Source of the DNA: Diplonema papillatum
Taxonomy: Eukaryota > Euglenozoa > Diplonemea > Diplonemida > Diplonemidae
Length of the DNA stretch: 64,000 bases
Assembly (NCBI GenBank): GCA_030068145.1
Contig: JAPJBO010000129.1
Span: 1 to 64,000, forward strand
Direction: 5' to 3'
Positions 16,046-26,163 of the stretch are shown here, one piece after another (within the stretch, counting starts at the first letter, position 1; the number at the start of each line of letters is the position of its first letter). The translations under genes and the position numbers were made by a program. The notes below the pieces were generated by a model. The model worked only from the letters and a program-made list of their open reading frames with translations, did no database searches and was not told where the DNA came from.

Positions 16046-18681
16046 GAGGCGAAGTACTTTCTATTACTATCCCCAAACTTTTATACCATTCTATTACTAT
16101 CGCAAACTTTTATACCATTCTATTACTATCCCCAAACTTTTATACCATTCTATTACTATCGCAAACTTTTATACCATTCTATTACTATCCCCAAACTTTT
16201 ATACCATTCTATTACTATCCCCAAACTTTTATACCATTCTATTACTATCCCCAAGTTTTTATACCATTCTATTACTATCCCCAAACTTTTGTACCATTCT
16301 ATTTCTATCCCCCCCCCAAATTTTTGTACCATTTGGTTGGTGTCCCAGCACTTGGCGTCAGTACCGAAAACGTTGAAGCGTTGTCCCACCGCACGAAACA
16401 AAGAGGCCCCTTTTTGCTTTGCCGCAAGTTTCAAGACGAAATCTCAAACTGCCAGCACGGAGTCTAAGTGGTTTCGGTCTCTCGTTTGCGGAGTCGACGA
16501 CCCCGACATTCTGTTTTGCCCCGACTCCACCCTGTGGAGGGAGCTTCCGTGGGAATCCCACTCCAATCCTGTAGTTCCGCAGTTTGACGCTAATCAGGCT
16601 CAGATACGAGTCAGTACGCGTGCACGCAGCACGGTGCTGGATTCTGGAGTCTACGCTATATCGCCGAACAAAAGCCACTACGACTGTGCCCGGCCCAGGG
16701 TTCCACCGAAGATTTGGTCGACCGTTCAGCCACTCCGACGACTCAGACTGGTCGCCGGCCGCTGTGAAATCCACAAATAACGCTAGAAATCATCGGTCAG
16801 TTTCTTTGGCCCACCGCAGTCGCGCTCTGCTGCACAACCCTGCCGCCCGGGCCTGCGAGTCAGCACAAACCCTTCCATGTGGGTTACCGGCTTTGGTAAT
16901 TCCATTTGAGAGTTCTCGCAGAACAGGTGTCATCAGGAATGCCAGGATGTCAACTGAGTCGGCAACATCAACTCGCAGAGCTTGGCTACGTTTCGTTTAC
17001 GGGCAACACGTAGTACATGCTGCGGGAATGGTTCCCAGGCTGTCAATGGGACCCAGCCCTGGAAAGCCCGCGGCTCTCGGGGCTGGGGATGGAAAGTGGA
17101 AAAACAGTAGAAGTGTCGGGCACCCTGGACTTTGTGACTGTTCCTAACACTGTACTAACGTAATTCAGTGACCGACTCACTGGCCCGTCAGACTGGGTGA
17201 CACCAAAATGGGTTCAAAGTTTGGGAATGGGGTTCAGCTTTGGGACCGTAATGGGTTCAAGTTTTGACCATACTACAAGCCGGTCTCCTTCATGTTTGGA
17301 TACCGCGTAATGGTCCATACAATGTGACACATTTACATCATGAGGCAACTTCACTTCCAAGTCGAATAGAGGCAGACTCGCACAAGGCTTTTGTGACAAG
17401 CATCAGTGTGGCTCCTGGGGCCTGGCGCGTTTGGCGTGGCGTGGCGCGCGCCAAGCGCGCCAAGCCTGGCGCGTTTGGCGCGGCGCGGCGCGTTTGGCGC
17501 ACCCTGTAGTCCCAAGGAAATTTAGGCTCCCTCGTCACATGCGCGGGGCAAAAAGAGTACCTCGGGGGAATTGATAATTTTCCCGGGCCATTTTTCGATG
17601 CACAAACAGTGGAATCTGGTTTGGGCAAAAGTTGTGGTGATATTTTCCCGCTGGTCCACGCAACAGATCTTTTTCAACGACGTTTTGCTCGCCCTCAGCT
17701 CCGATGAAGAGAACGGTTCAAAATAGACTCGGGGACCCATAAGTATGTGTGTGGTTCGTGACTCCTCATAAGATGCAGAGCACCGGGCGGCAGGTTTACC
17801 ACGGGAAGGACAGGAATCGTCCCCAGGTAGGTTACAATTTCCCGCTGGTCCACGTAGCAACTTTTTCCCGACGACTTTTTGCTCGCTTTTTTCTCGGATG
17901 AAGAGAACGGTGCCAAATAGACCCGGACCCGTAAGTGGATCCCTGTGGTTCGTCGGCCTTGCATTGCCGCAGGGTACCATGGATTACCATGGCGAACACG
18001 TCCAAACCGGTCCAAAAAGGCTGCTTGCAGGGATCGATCCCCTGCAAAAAGCTTGTTTTTCAGTGGCTCTGGAAGAACAGGGGGTGTGGGAAGGCACCAG
18101 CATAGGTGGACACCCCCTGAGAACAGGTTTTCTGGAAGATTTCGTCATCGATCTTCTCATCGAACAAAAAATTTGTCGGAACGCACGCCGGGATCGCCGA
18201 GAAAATGGACAAATGATGAACCCAAAATGAAAAAGTTGTCAATTCCTGGTGAAAACACTAAGGGCGCGCCAATCGCGCCAAACGCGCCAAACGCGCCAGA
18301 AAACAGGGTTTTCTGGCGCGGCCTGGCGCGGCTGGCGCAGGAGCCACACTGCAAGCATGTACTTGTTTTTGTACCGAGGGCTGCCAGCAATGGGTGAATT
18401 CAGTCTCCAGAGTTGCAATAGTAATAGAATGGTATAAAAGTTTGGGGGTAGTAATAGAATGGTATAAAAGTTTGGGGGTAGTAATAGAATGGAATAAAAG
18501 TTTGGGGGTAGTAATAGAATGGTACAAAAGTTTGGGGGTAGTAATAGAATGGAATAAAAGTTTGGGGGTAGTAATAGAATGGTATAAAAGTTTGGGGGTA
18601 GTAATAGAATGGTATAAAAGTTTGAAATAGTAATAGAATGGGCAAAAAAAGTTTCAAACGTCATATTTAGGACTTCACCTC
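16046..18681. mobile_element. Foldback element FB-A2, complete, with 9-bp target duplication
   Basis: A 2,636-bp element with imperfect termini GAGGCGAAGTAC (left) and, in reverse complement, GAGGTGAAGTCC (right), flanked by the exact duplication AAAGAGAAC. Terminal arrays of 30-bp family-A units are at 16,062-16,325 and 18,416-18,640. The core is the inverse of FB-A1 (476-1,560), with small indels and one 948-bp insertion at 17,404-18,351. The core encodes no recognisable transposase, so the element must be moved in trans. A solitary A end at 5,707-5,745 terminates at the same AGTACTTCGCCTC, supporting the boundary. Confidence 0.88.
17404..18351. mobile_element. hAT-type non-autonomous element inside FB-A2
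   Basis: A 948-bp insertion present in FB-A2 and absent from FB-A1, so the empty site is known (around 535 in FB-A1). Ends are CAGTGTGGCTCCTG and its inverse CAGGAGCCACACTG, the CAGTG...CACTG form typical of hAT. CAAGCAT is duplicated on both sides (17,397-17,403 and 18,352-18,358); an eighth base differs. Both subterminal regions are crowded with GGCGCG-containing words such as GGCGCGTTTGGCGC, a usual hAT transposase-binding arrangement. Near the right end, CCAGAAAACAGGGTTTTCTGG resembles the termini of the hAT transposon at 26,164. It has no transposase ORF. Confidence 0.85.
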
Positions 18682-18690
18682 AAAGAGAAC

Positions 18691-19181
18691 CAATTTACGT
18701 AAACCGAAAACCATTACCAGAAAGCGAACCCAATAACGAGAACCAAGAACCGTAGCCAGAAGGAAAAACAATTTACGTGAAACAAAAAACCGATAAACGA
18801 ACAAGTAGTAGTCATCACTCCATCACAAACAACACAACGGAGTAAATGGTGGCACAAAGAACCACTGTACGCTTGCCCGTTAGAGACCGTCTTGCCTCGT
18901 CTTGCCCGGGCTTCGTTCCGCCCTACAGAACAGAATTTTCTCCTCGGGGACATGCCACGCTAGCGAAACACTTCTTTCTTTCTTTCTTTCTTTATTTCTT
19001 TACTTATTTCCGTCTTCTTTCTTATTTCCCTCGTCGACCCCCCCCCTTCCTATCCCCTAACCTGTGGACCTGTCACTCGTGCGCGTGTCTCTTGGCGCAA
19101 ACGGGCTAGTAACGCCTGACCGTTCCGGATGCTGCTCTTCTGAGCGGCTGAAGGAACGGTGCTTGTTTTTCATTCTCATTC
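18691..19181. other. LINE-tail flank with (TTTC)n microsatellite
   Basis: Continuation of the sequence interrupted by FB-A2. Purine-rich ACCGAAAACC-type repeats (18,691-18,800) are followed by about 100 bp related to 14,037-14,143 (CGGAGTAAA ... ACAGAACAGAATTTT), then a TTTC microsatellite at about 18,966-19,012. No gene is seen. Confidence 0.6.
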
Positions 19182-19440
19182 ATTTTTTTTTTTTGTGTCA
19201 GAACTGACAACCAGCCATACGGAGGCGAATGAACGGGACCGGGCCGACTGGAAAATCAGCGGTCAGTTGGGAGACTGGGTTAGACGAGTGAACGAACAAT
19301 TCCAGAAGCTGACCTGGTCAAGGGGGCAATTCCCCTAGGAGGGCGGTAGAGAACGAGGACGGAAGGCGTTTCTACATTAACACTGTGCATATTGTTTTTT
19401 GGGTGAAGGTCATTCACATGGACGTTTCTACATTAACACT
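19182..19440 (-). repeat. LINE 3'-end fragment (UTR plus poly(A))
   Basis: A T run at 19,183-19,193 begins a segment that parallels the 3' UTR of L2 at 19,470-19,640. Shared landmarks are AGCGGTCAGTTGGGAGACTGG and GGGGGCAATTCCCCTAG. It is a very short 5'-truncated copy of an L2-family LINE, on the same strand as L2 and immediately downstream of it. A 19-bp direct repeat, GTTTCTACATTAACACTGT, occurs at 19,368-19,386 and 19,424-19,442. Confidence 0.65.
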
Positions 19441-19703
19441 GTATTTTTTTTTTTTTTTTTTTTTTTTTTCGGGACTGACTTCCCAGCAGAGTGACGATTT
19501 AACGAGACATGGCTGGAAAGCCAGCGGTCAGTTGGGAGACTGGGCAAGCGAATGAACGAATACACCAGAAGCTGACCTGGACTTGGGGGCAATTCCCCTA
19601 GGGACGTTAGTGAAACTTCGAGCGGAAGGCAATTGAGGTTATCTAGTTCTCACTATCGTTTAAGATAGCGGGTGAGTCATTTACAGGAGGATCTTGTTTT
19701 GTT

Positions 19704-22700
19704 CTAAACCCGGTTGTGGGTATGTCGGCAGGAAACTGGTTGCTTCAGTTTAAGTTGAAGTATGGGGAAGACGACTATGTCTCGCGTCATCTGGAGGAAC
19801 AGAAGGAGGCCTACACAATTCTTGGCTGTAAACACATGGGGCAGGTGCGTGGGGTAGGGGAATCTAAGGCAGTCACGTCTGAAATTGTCTATCGACGGAC
19901 AGTGGAGAACTATGTGTTCAAGCATGGGTTTACTCGTGTTTTGGTGACAGTGCCAACATAGTCCTTGTAGAAGGTCATAGCATCTATCGTCGTTTCGAAG
20001 GAAGTGCTTGTTCAAGGGTGAGTGGCCCGTACGCAAAGCAAAAAGTTGTAGTTCTGCCTGCCTGGACAGAACTGTTGGCAGTTTAGTGGGCAGGAGTCCC
20101 CGTGTTGCTGCATAGTGGAAATTTTTGGGACGATCGTTGAGCCAGCAGCTGAAAAGGTTCTCAGCAATTCTTGCTTTGGCAGACTGCAGATCAAGGCGCG
20201 TGTAGGTGTCACCCGTTTGGGAGCGAGCCCTATTTGCAATTGCATCTGCTTGTTCGTTTCCCCAAATACCACAATGTGCAGGCACATGCTTCAGGGTGAC
20301 GTTTTCTGCTACGGTATCACGTAATATCAGGTGGATGGAACTTGCTATCTCATCGTTTTGTCTTAATCCTTTTTCGAGAGTTCTTAGTACCGATTGGCAG
20401 TCGGAGAGAAGGAGTGCCCTCGATCCAAGCGTATTGGGCAAAAAGTATTGAATCGCATGCACGCCAATGAAAACTGCAATTAGCTCAGCACGGAATATCG
20501 TCGCAAATCTGCCACCACTCGTCATCAGGTGCAGGGAGCAGGAGGATACGCGCTTCACATATATCCGTAGTCCCAACAGGCGTCGCGGAAAGTTGCGCAG
20601 GACTTCTTCGGTGATCGCATTGCGTGTCACGATGAGGCAGCCAGAGCCAGTGTTCTGTTCACGTGGCGCTTTAGACGCATCCGTGAAGACGGTGACGTCT
20701 CGATCAGGCAGCGACTCAAGGGAGAGTTCGAACGACTTCCGTTTTTGGGCAGCACTGGAAGATTTCGAAATACCCGGACACGTAGTAATGATGTGGATTG
20801 AGTCTGGGACTTCAAGGGAAGAGCACGAGGTCGGAGGCAAGAGATTCTGCGGACGCACGTTCAATAGCCCAGTCGAAGCGAGTTCTTCACGAGCTGCATG
20901 GGACCACGTTGTCGGAGCCGGGAGATATCTGACACAGATATCATGGCCACGTGTTCGCGGAAGACGTCGTATTCGTTCATACAGCGTGCACAAAAGTTTA
21001 GTGCGGTAAATCTCCAGAGGAACTACGTCAGCTTCGAGGCAGAGAGAGTGCGTTGATGTTGAGGTTGGGAGCCCTGTGATGATGCGAAGGGCACGGTGGT
21101 GGTCCATTTTCATCAGGTGAAAATCATGATTCAGCAGGCACGGACCGTACACGCCAATGCCATAGAGGAAGACGGGGAGAACGTACGCAAGGTAGAGGGA
21201 TCTGAGTGACCTCGATTGAGCTGAGGTAATTGCGTTCGCGATGCTCTTCATGTTGGACAGTCTTGCGTTAAAGCGTAACCGGATGTTCGAGACATGATCA
21301 GTGAACGTCAGGCTCGAGTCAAAGATGACCCCTAGGAAGCGCGCAGATCTAACATTTGAGAGCAGCGGGGCGGACGTAAGGAGGACGTTTTGGAAGGCAT
21401 AGAGCGGATCACGGATAGTTGCAAGGCTTGTAACATCTAAACCATTGCACTGGAGGATTCGGTGGCCATCAATAGACGTGAGGTGTGGGTCGTTGAACTT
21501 TTTTGCCTTGGCCGAGAGGCGAAATGTACAAGTCGCAGCGTCAATGAGATCAGAAGGATGCAGGCCGAGATCACTGAAGACCTGAAGCGAGAGTCGGGAG
21601 TTGGCAGCGGTTGATGGGAAGTGAACAGCAATGGTCGTAATGGGATCAGACGGAAGTACCGGGTAATAGATGAGATGCGTCTTGCTCACCGACATGTCCA
21701 TCTGAAACTCCTGTGCCCACTCATCGACGACAGCGGTGACTTTTTGGGCAAGTGTCTGCAATTCTTCATCAGAAAAGGCGCTGCAGACAACCGCTAGATC
21801 ATCAGCAAAGAGCGTGAAAACCAGACCGGGAATGAGGGCTTCGAGTCTCTCAGCCAACGGGTCAATGTAACAGAGGAAGAGGGTTGGAGCCAGCACAGTC
21901 CCCTGGGGAACACCTTTCACGATGCTAAAGAATTTACCTAGTACCCCATTCACCTTGGCAGCCGCGCGGCGGCCATGCAGAAAGTGCAAGATCCAACGTT
22001 TCAAACGCCCCGAAATGGACTTCGCGCCAAGCTGGTTTCCCAGTATGGTCTTATCGACCTTGTCGAAAGCCTTCGATATATCCAGGAGTAGAAGCGCAGA
22101 CTTCTTTCCTGCAACGCGTGCTTGGGCCAAAGCGTGTTGTACAGTTCCTATTTGCTCTTCTGCGGAGCGCCCCTTCTGGAATCCTGCTTGCGACGGGTGG
22201 ATTGGACTGTCCAGCAGCGCCCGGTTGAGACGAACCAGTACCATCCTCTCTGCCAGTTTCGCAACGCAGCTTGTCAAAGCGATAGGGCGATAAGAGTCAA
22301 CGTTCTCCGGTGTCTTACCAGGTTTAATCTGCATCAGAATGTGCGCCTCTTTCCAATTGGGAGGCACAACTCCCTTTGACCACGTGAGGTTTATCAGCCG
22401 CAACAAAACTTGCTTTGAGCGATCGCCAAGGTGGATGAGCATCAGGTTATTGACCCCATCAGGGCCAAGGCTGGTCGAAGGTTTGAGTTCAGCAATAGCC
22501 GCGTCAAGCTCCGACGGAAGGAATGAGAAGTCCAGTTGGTGAGTAGAGGAGTCAATCGGCAAAGTGTTCGTTTGCCCTGAGCATGTAGCTGCTAAGTGGC
22601 TGCCCATTTCTGATGCCTTTGCTCTGTCGTCATACTCAAATTGACCATTAATAAGGAGTGGTGGGATAACAGGGTCATTCTCCACATCATCAGCGGACTG

Positions 22701-24041
22701 CATTAGCCTGTGAAAGTCAGACATGGTGGAGGTTCGGGAAAGCGAGGCTGCCGTCCTGCTAATGTGATCAGACTTGGCTTGGTTGATGAGGCGATTTATC
22801 TTCTGCTGTGCGGCCTTGAGCTGGATTCTAACGTCATCAGGCGGTCTGTTACGATCAGCAAGGTCTGCGCGTAGACGATCCCTTTCTTCAATCGCAGTAC
22901 GCACTTCGCTGGTGAACCAGGCATGACCACGTCTGGATGTCGAAGTCGGTATATGGCGATCCCTAGCAGCACGTAAGGACGCCGAGAAGCGTTTGGATAT
23001 TTGAGCAATGTCGTTGACCGGGAGGCCTTCAAGCAGTAGGTCAGCAGAAGAGCCAAAAGCTTCCCAATCTGCCTTGTTCCACCTGAACGGCTTCGGCTTC
23101 ACTGTAGGACGGGTGAGGTTGGAGGGAATGTTGAGAATCATTGGTGCGTGATCGGAACCTCCATTTACGTCGAGCGTCTTCCATGTGAAATCTAGGCCGT
23201 GCGGTGAAAGAACCAAGTCAGGCGATGTCGACGAGTGTGGTCGAGTTGATACAGCAGGATTGTTGCAAACAGTCAGGTCGGAGCAAAGGATCCAGTTCGC
23301 GAGAGACGAACTCCGCGTGTTTGGAAGTGATTGTGCCTCCCAGAGCGGGTGGTGCAAGTTGAAATCACCAGCAATAACAGCATTGCTGAACGGGAGATAC
23401 TGAGGATCAAAGTGATCTGTACGCGAGTCATGTCTAGAGTAGGGCGGTATGGGTGGTTTGTAGATATTGACAGCTAAGAGTCTTCGGTCGTCAGGTAGAG
23501 CGAGTTCAACATCAAGTCGTTCCGTCGCATCGTCGGCGCAGGGAGAGCTGTAGACAAGACGCCGGTACGCGATAGTGTTCCGAACAAGGGTGATTAGCCC
23601 TCCACTTACTCTACGACTGCTGGAGCCCGGGTTACGTTCAATTATTCTGGCTTGTTGCTCAACGTTGAAACCAAGTACGGTCACTGTAACGTCGGAGGGG
23701 AGGTTGGTTTCTTGTAAGAGTACAACATCAATGCCGTGCTTGGCAATTAGATCCAGAATAAAGTCACGTCTCCGGACCCAGCTATTGCAGTTGAAAATTA
23801 GAAAGCGAAGTCCGAGGTAACAGGCTGTTGTCACCGGGCCAGGGTGGGGGTGAATATCACCACATCTCAGTAGTAGCAGGCCGTGTGGGTTCGTCCGCGG
23901 GGAGCACGAGGTACAGCTTCTGGAACTCAAGAAGGGGATACGTGGACAGTTGTGGGTGGAGTCAGGATCTAGTTTTGTTTGGAAAGCTCGGCGATGATAG
24001 GCAGGAGATGGTTTAGAATCCAAGTTTCGTTGCAAGCTGGG
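19704..24041 (-). CDS. L2 ORF2: 2A-like motif, APE endonuclease, reverse transcriptase, RNase H, zinc cluster
   Basis: About 1,445 residues continuing ORF1's frame after TGA. No ATG occurs until about residue 300 (GGSDHAPMIL), beyond most of the endonuclease, so initiation at an ordinary start is unlikely. CGDIHPHPGP, a 2A-like motif, is near residue 60. APE motifs: LLQETNLPS, AGDFNLHHPLW, SPDLVL, GSDHAPM. Reverse transcriptase: YRPIALTSCVAKLAERM, LLLLDISKAFDKVD, GVPQGTVLAPTLF and FADD (about 743). RNase H: FTDASKAP, RAELIAVFIG, SDCQSVL and HCGIWGNEQADAIAN. The C-terminus has CWHCHQNT...HIVLHC. All catalytic boxes look intact. The product nicks DNA and reverse-transcribes its own RNA at the nick. 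Confidence 0.87.
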   Translation of the reverse strand, partial: PSLQRNLDSKPSPAYHRRAFQTKLDPDSTHNCPRIPFLSSRSCTSCSPRTNPHGLLLLRCGDIHPHPGPVTTACYLGLRFLIFNCNSWVRRRDFILDLIAKHGIDVVLLQETNLPSDVTVTVLGFNVEQQARIIERNPGSSSRRVSGGLITLVRNTIAYRRLVYSSPCADDATERLDVELALPDDRRLLAVNIYKPPIPPYSRHDSRTDHFDPQYLPFSNAVIAGDFNLHHPLWEAQSLPNTRSSSLANWILCSDLTVCNNPAVSTRPHSSTSPDLVLSPHGLDFTWKTLDVNGGSDHAPMILNIPSNLTRPTVKPKPFRWNKADWEAFGSSADLLLEGLPVNDIAQISKRFSASLRAARDRHIPTSTSRRGHAWFTSEVRTAIEERDRLRADLADRNRPPDDVRIQLKAAQQKINRLINQAKSDHISRTAASLSRTSTMSDFHRLMQSADDVENDPVIPPLLINGQFEYDDRAKASEMGSHLAATCSGQTNTLPIDSSTHQLDFSFLPSELDAAIAELKPSTSLGPDGVNNLMLIHLGDRSKQVLLRLINLTWSKGVVPPNWKEAHILMQIKPGKTPENVDSYRPIALTSCVAKLAERMVLVRLNRALLDSPIHPSQAGFQKGRSAEEQIGTVQHALAQARVAGKKSALLLLDISKAFDKVDKTILGNQLGAKSISGRLKRWILHFLHGRRAAAKVNGVLGKFFSIVKGVPQGTVLAPTLFLCYIDPLAERLEALIPGLVFTLFADDLAVVCSAFSDEELQTLAQKVTAVVDEWAQEFQMDMSVSKTHLIYYPVLPSDPITTIAVHFPSTAANSRLSLQVFSDLGLHPSDLIDAATCTFRLSAKAKKFNDPHLTSIDGHRILQCNGLDVTSLATIRDPLYAFQNVLLTSAPLLSNVRSARFLGVIFDSSLTFTDHVSNIRLRFNARLSNMKSIANAITSAQSRSLRSLYLAYVLPVFLYGIGVYGPCLLNHDFHLMKMDHHRALRIITGLPTSTSTHSLCLEADVVPLEIYRTKLLCTLYERIRRLPRTRGHDICVRYLPAPTTWSHAAREELASTGLLNVRPQNLLPPTSCSSLEVPDSIHIITTCPGISKSSSAAQKRKSFELSLESLPDRDVTVFTDASKAPREQNTGSGCLIVTRNAITEEVLRNFPRRLLGLRIYVKRVSSCSLHLMTSGGRFATIFRAELIAVFIGVHAIQYFLPNTLGSRALLLSDCQSVLRTLEKGLRQNDEIASSIHLILRDTVAENVTLKHVPAHCGIWGNEQADAIANRARSQTGDTYTRLDLQSAKARIAENLFSCWLNDRPKNFHYAATRGLLPTKLPTVLSRQAELQLFALRTGHSPLNKHFLRNDDRCYDLLQGLCWHCHQNTSKPMLEHIVLHCPSIDNFRRDCLRFPYPTHLPHVFTAKNCVGLLLFLQMTRDIVVFPILQLKLKQPVSCRHTHNRV

Positions 24042-25265
24042 TCACTTGGCGGAGTTGTTGTGAAGCTTCGGGCCTTTCTTCGCAGCAGCCAAGGACTTAG
24101 TCTCGGATTCCGGAGAAGTCGAATCTCTGCTTCTTTTCGGTCCAGTCTTGGCGCTCTGAATTTGGGCCCTCGGGGAGTCGGTGTTGGTTACGGCGGTGTT
24201 GTTTTTCTTCATTCTTATTTCAGTCTGGAGGTCAGTGAACATCGAGCGCATCTCAGAGTGACTGCCTTCGACGACACCTTTCAGTGTTAAGGCCATATTC
24301 GCCGAGAGAGACTCTACAGCCGCGACAAGGTCCCCTTTGATCTCGACACGCAGCTCGTCCATCTTCCTCGAGCTCTCCTTTTCGAGGGCAGTGATAGAGC
24401 GTTGCTGATGATTCAGCGCTCTCTCGAGGTCTTCCTTCGTAACATACTTCGAGGGACTGAGGGTTGTAGCGGAGGGCGACGCTGCTGCAGCTGACTTGGA
24501 GGCCACAAGAGCAGCTGAGTACGACTTGGTGATGGTATGGTTTGGTCGGTCGGAGGAGGACAGACTCAGCTTAACGCCGTCGACTTCAAATGCAGAGGCA
24601 GTCTGCGGGGTCAGACTCTTGACATGCCAGAATTGGCCCGCTTCGTCGTTCCCCGGTCGGATCGGTGTCGATTCCCATCCAGCTTTTCCCAATGCCTTCG
24701 TCAGCTGGCTCTTGTTTACGTTCTCCGGTGCACCGCGAACCTTGTAGTAGTGGGTCGTATCGGGCGTCCCTTCGAGTATTGCCGCCACCCTCTCTTGCTC
24801 GGCCGCCTCAACGCGGAGTCCAAGACCAAGTTTCGTCACTACAAGGCCCCAGTGCTCGACTCCACTCGCTTCGACCTTCGTCCACACTTCCGCGGCGTTC
24901 TCCCGTTTGTCGTCCCCGTTCAGCCACACCATCGCAAATTTGCGGCGTTGGTCATAGGTGCTTCTGTTCATTAACTGATTGGTGAACAGAGCTTCCCTAC
25001 CAGAAGCCCGCAACAAGCCTTCGATGACCGGAACCCTGTCGAAGTAAAGGGCATAGTACACCCTGGAGCCGGGCTCCCCCTTCACCTTTGGCTGGACAAC
25101 TCGTCCTTCAGATCCAAGTATGCAGGACAGGCGCTTTTCGATTTCCTTGGCGATGCTCCCATGTTGAATTTGACCTGAGACAGCCTCGTGCAGCTGGAGG
25201 ACAATTCCAGCCTCTTTGTCAGCAGTCCAAACGTTGGACATATTACCGGTCGGAGTTCGTGACAA
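24042..25265 (-). CDS. L2 ORF1 protein (RNA-binding/chaperone-type, coiled coil)
   Basis: 407 residues ending at TGA (24,042-24,044). The N-terminal half has no motif I can name. The C-terminal third (about residues 270-360) has heptad-like spacing, beginning VTKEDLERALNHQQRSITAL, and is probably a coiled coil for multimerisation. A basic tail follows (KTGPKRSRDSTSPESETKSL). LINE ORF1 proteins typically coat the element RNA, and that role is inferred here from position and coiled coil. A zinc knuckle is not obvious. The stop codon is followed in frame by CCC AGC TTG and the whole of ORF2. Confidence 0.7.
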   Translation of the reverse strand: MSRTPTGNMSNVWTADKEAGIVLQLHEAVSGQIQHGSIAKEIEKRLSCILGSEGRVVQPKVKGEPGSRVYYALYFDRVPVIEGLLRASGREALFTNQLMNRSTYDQRRKFAMVWLNGDDKRENAAEVWTKVEASGVEHWGLVVTKLGLGLRVEAAEQERVAAILEGTPDTTHYYKVRGAPENVNKSQLTKALGKAGWESTPIRPGNDEAGQFWHVKSLTPQTASAFEVDGVKLSLSSSDRPNHTITKSYSAALVASKSAAAASPSATTLSPSKYVTKEDLERALNHQQRSITALEKESSRKMDELRVEIKGDLVAAVESLSANMALTLKGVVEGSHSEMRSMFTDLQTEIRMKKNNTAVTNTDSPRAQIQSAKTGPKRSRDSTSPESETKSLAAAKKGPKLHNNSAK

Positions 25266-25404
25266 CTGTCTTTGTTACTAACGTTTTTTCTTGGGCACGA
25301 AATCGTTCTCTACCGTTGGCCTAATAGATTACGTACTGTATTGGACACGGTGTGAGACAACCAATAAAGTACAGAAACTGTAGCTTTTAAATCGTTTTGT
25401 AATG

Positions 25405-25654
25405 TATATGGGTGGCAGAGTGAGCGGGTGTCGGCCTTCAGGCCGGTGTGTCCGGGTTCAAACCCCGCCCATGACACTTTTCCGGTCGAAGATTATTTCG
25501 AGGTTTGCTGTCGTTTCGGGGCCTGATGTGCCCGAAATTTGCGTTTTTTGCGGAGTTTCTCAGCCCCCCGGAGAAATACCGGAGGGGGGGGCGGCGGGAA
25601 AAGGCTGCCCCAGGGCGGCCCCCCCCCGCGCTGGGCCCCGGGTACGAGGCCAAA
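25405..25654 (+). repeat. tRNA-like module adjoining family-C array (right copy)
   Basis: TGGGTGG / CCGCCCA can pair as an acceptor stem (one G-T pair), with A box TGGCAGAGTGAGCGGG, a perfect GGCC/GGCC arm and B box GGGTTCAAACCCC (25,408-25,472). It is an inverse copy of 5,346-5,590, about 80-90% alike by eye. It is probably a tRNA-derived SINE joined to the C array. The anticodon loop is not regular, so no isotype is given. Confidence 0.6.
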
Positions 25655-26162
25655 CTTTACACCCGAACTTAGCTTCGCCCGGACTTTGTTTCGCCCGAAC
25701 TTAGCTTCACCCGAGCTTTGCTTCGCCCGAACTTTGCTTCACCTAACTTTGCTCACCCGAACTTAGCTTCGCCCGAACTTTGTTTCGCCCGAACTTTGTT
25801 TCGCCCGAACTTAGCTTCACCAGAACTTTGCTTCACCCGAACTTAGCTTCGCCCGAACTTTGCTTCACCAGAACTTAGCTTCGCCCGAACTTTGCTTCAC
25901 CCGAACTTAGCTTCGCCGAACTTTGTTTCGCCCGATCTTAGCTTCACCAGAACGTCCGAACTTTGCTTCACCCAGAACTTAGCTTCGCCCGAACTTTGCT
26001 TCGCCCGAACTTTGTTTCGCCCGAACTTAGCTTCACCCGAACTTTGCTTCACCAGAACTTAGCATTGCCCGAACTTAGCTTCGCCCGAACTTTGCTGTTC
26101 CCCGAACTTTAACTGCTGCCTCCAGTCTCGCCACGCGCCGGCCTTAGCCGAGCGCACGTACT
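25655..26162. repeat. Family-C array and outer end (right copy)
   Basis: About 28 units of 16 bp built on CTTCGCCCGAACTTAG, then AACTGCTGCCTCCAGTCTCG and the outer end GGCCTTAGCCGAGCGCAC (to about 26,158). This copy is uninterrupted where the left copy carries FB-B, so it provides the empty target site. The right boundary meets the hAT element at 26,164. Confidence 0.85.
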
Positions 26163-26163
26163 T

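Larger units (their letters stand above)
19443..25265 (-). mobile_element. LINE L2, APE-type non-LTR retrotransposon with RNase H
   Basis: An element of about 5.8 kb on the minus strand: ORF1 (24,042-25,265), ORF2 (19,704-24,035), a 3' UTR of about 230 bp and a T run of about 28 at 19,443-19,470 representing the poly(A) tail. Domain order ORF1 - APE endonuclease - reverse transcriptase - RNase H - CCHC is that of the I/R1/Jockey-related LINEs. ORF1 and ORF2 share one frame and are separated by a single TGA. Both frames are otherwise open, so the copy is young or recently active. The 5' end is near 25,265-25,400, where a tRNA-like/C-array module begins. Confidence 0.87.

Noticed and set aside
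2757-25472. Functional tRNA genes
   Set aside because: Boxes A and B are present, but the cloverleaf arms are irregular and the modules are repeated with element ends, so they are called tRNA-like repeats.
1868-26162. One giant element bounded by the two inverse family-C ends
   Set aside because: The outer flanks do not show a matching duplication, and the interval contains many unrelated insertions, so the two C ends are more likely separate copies.
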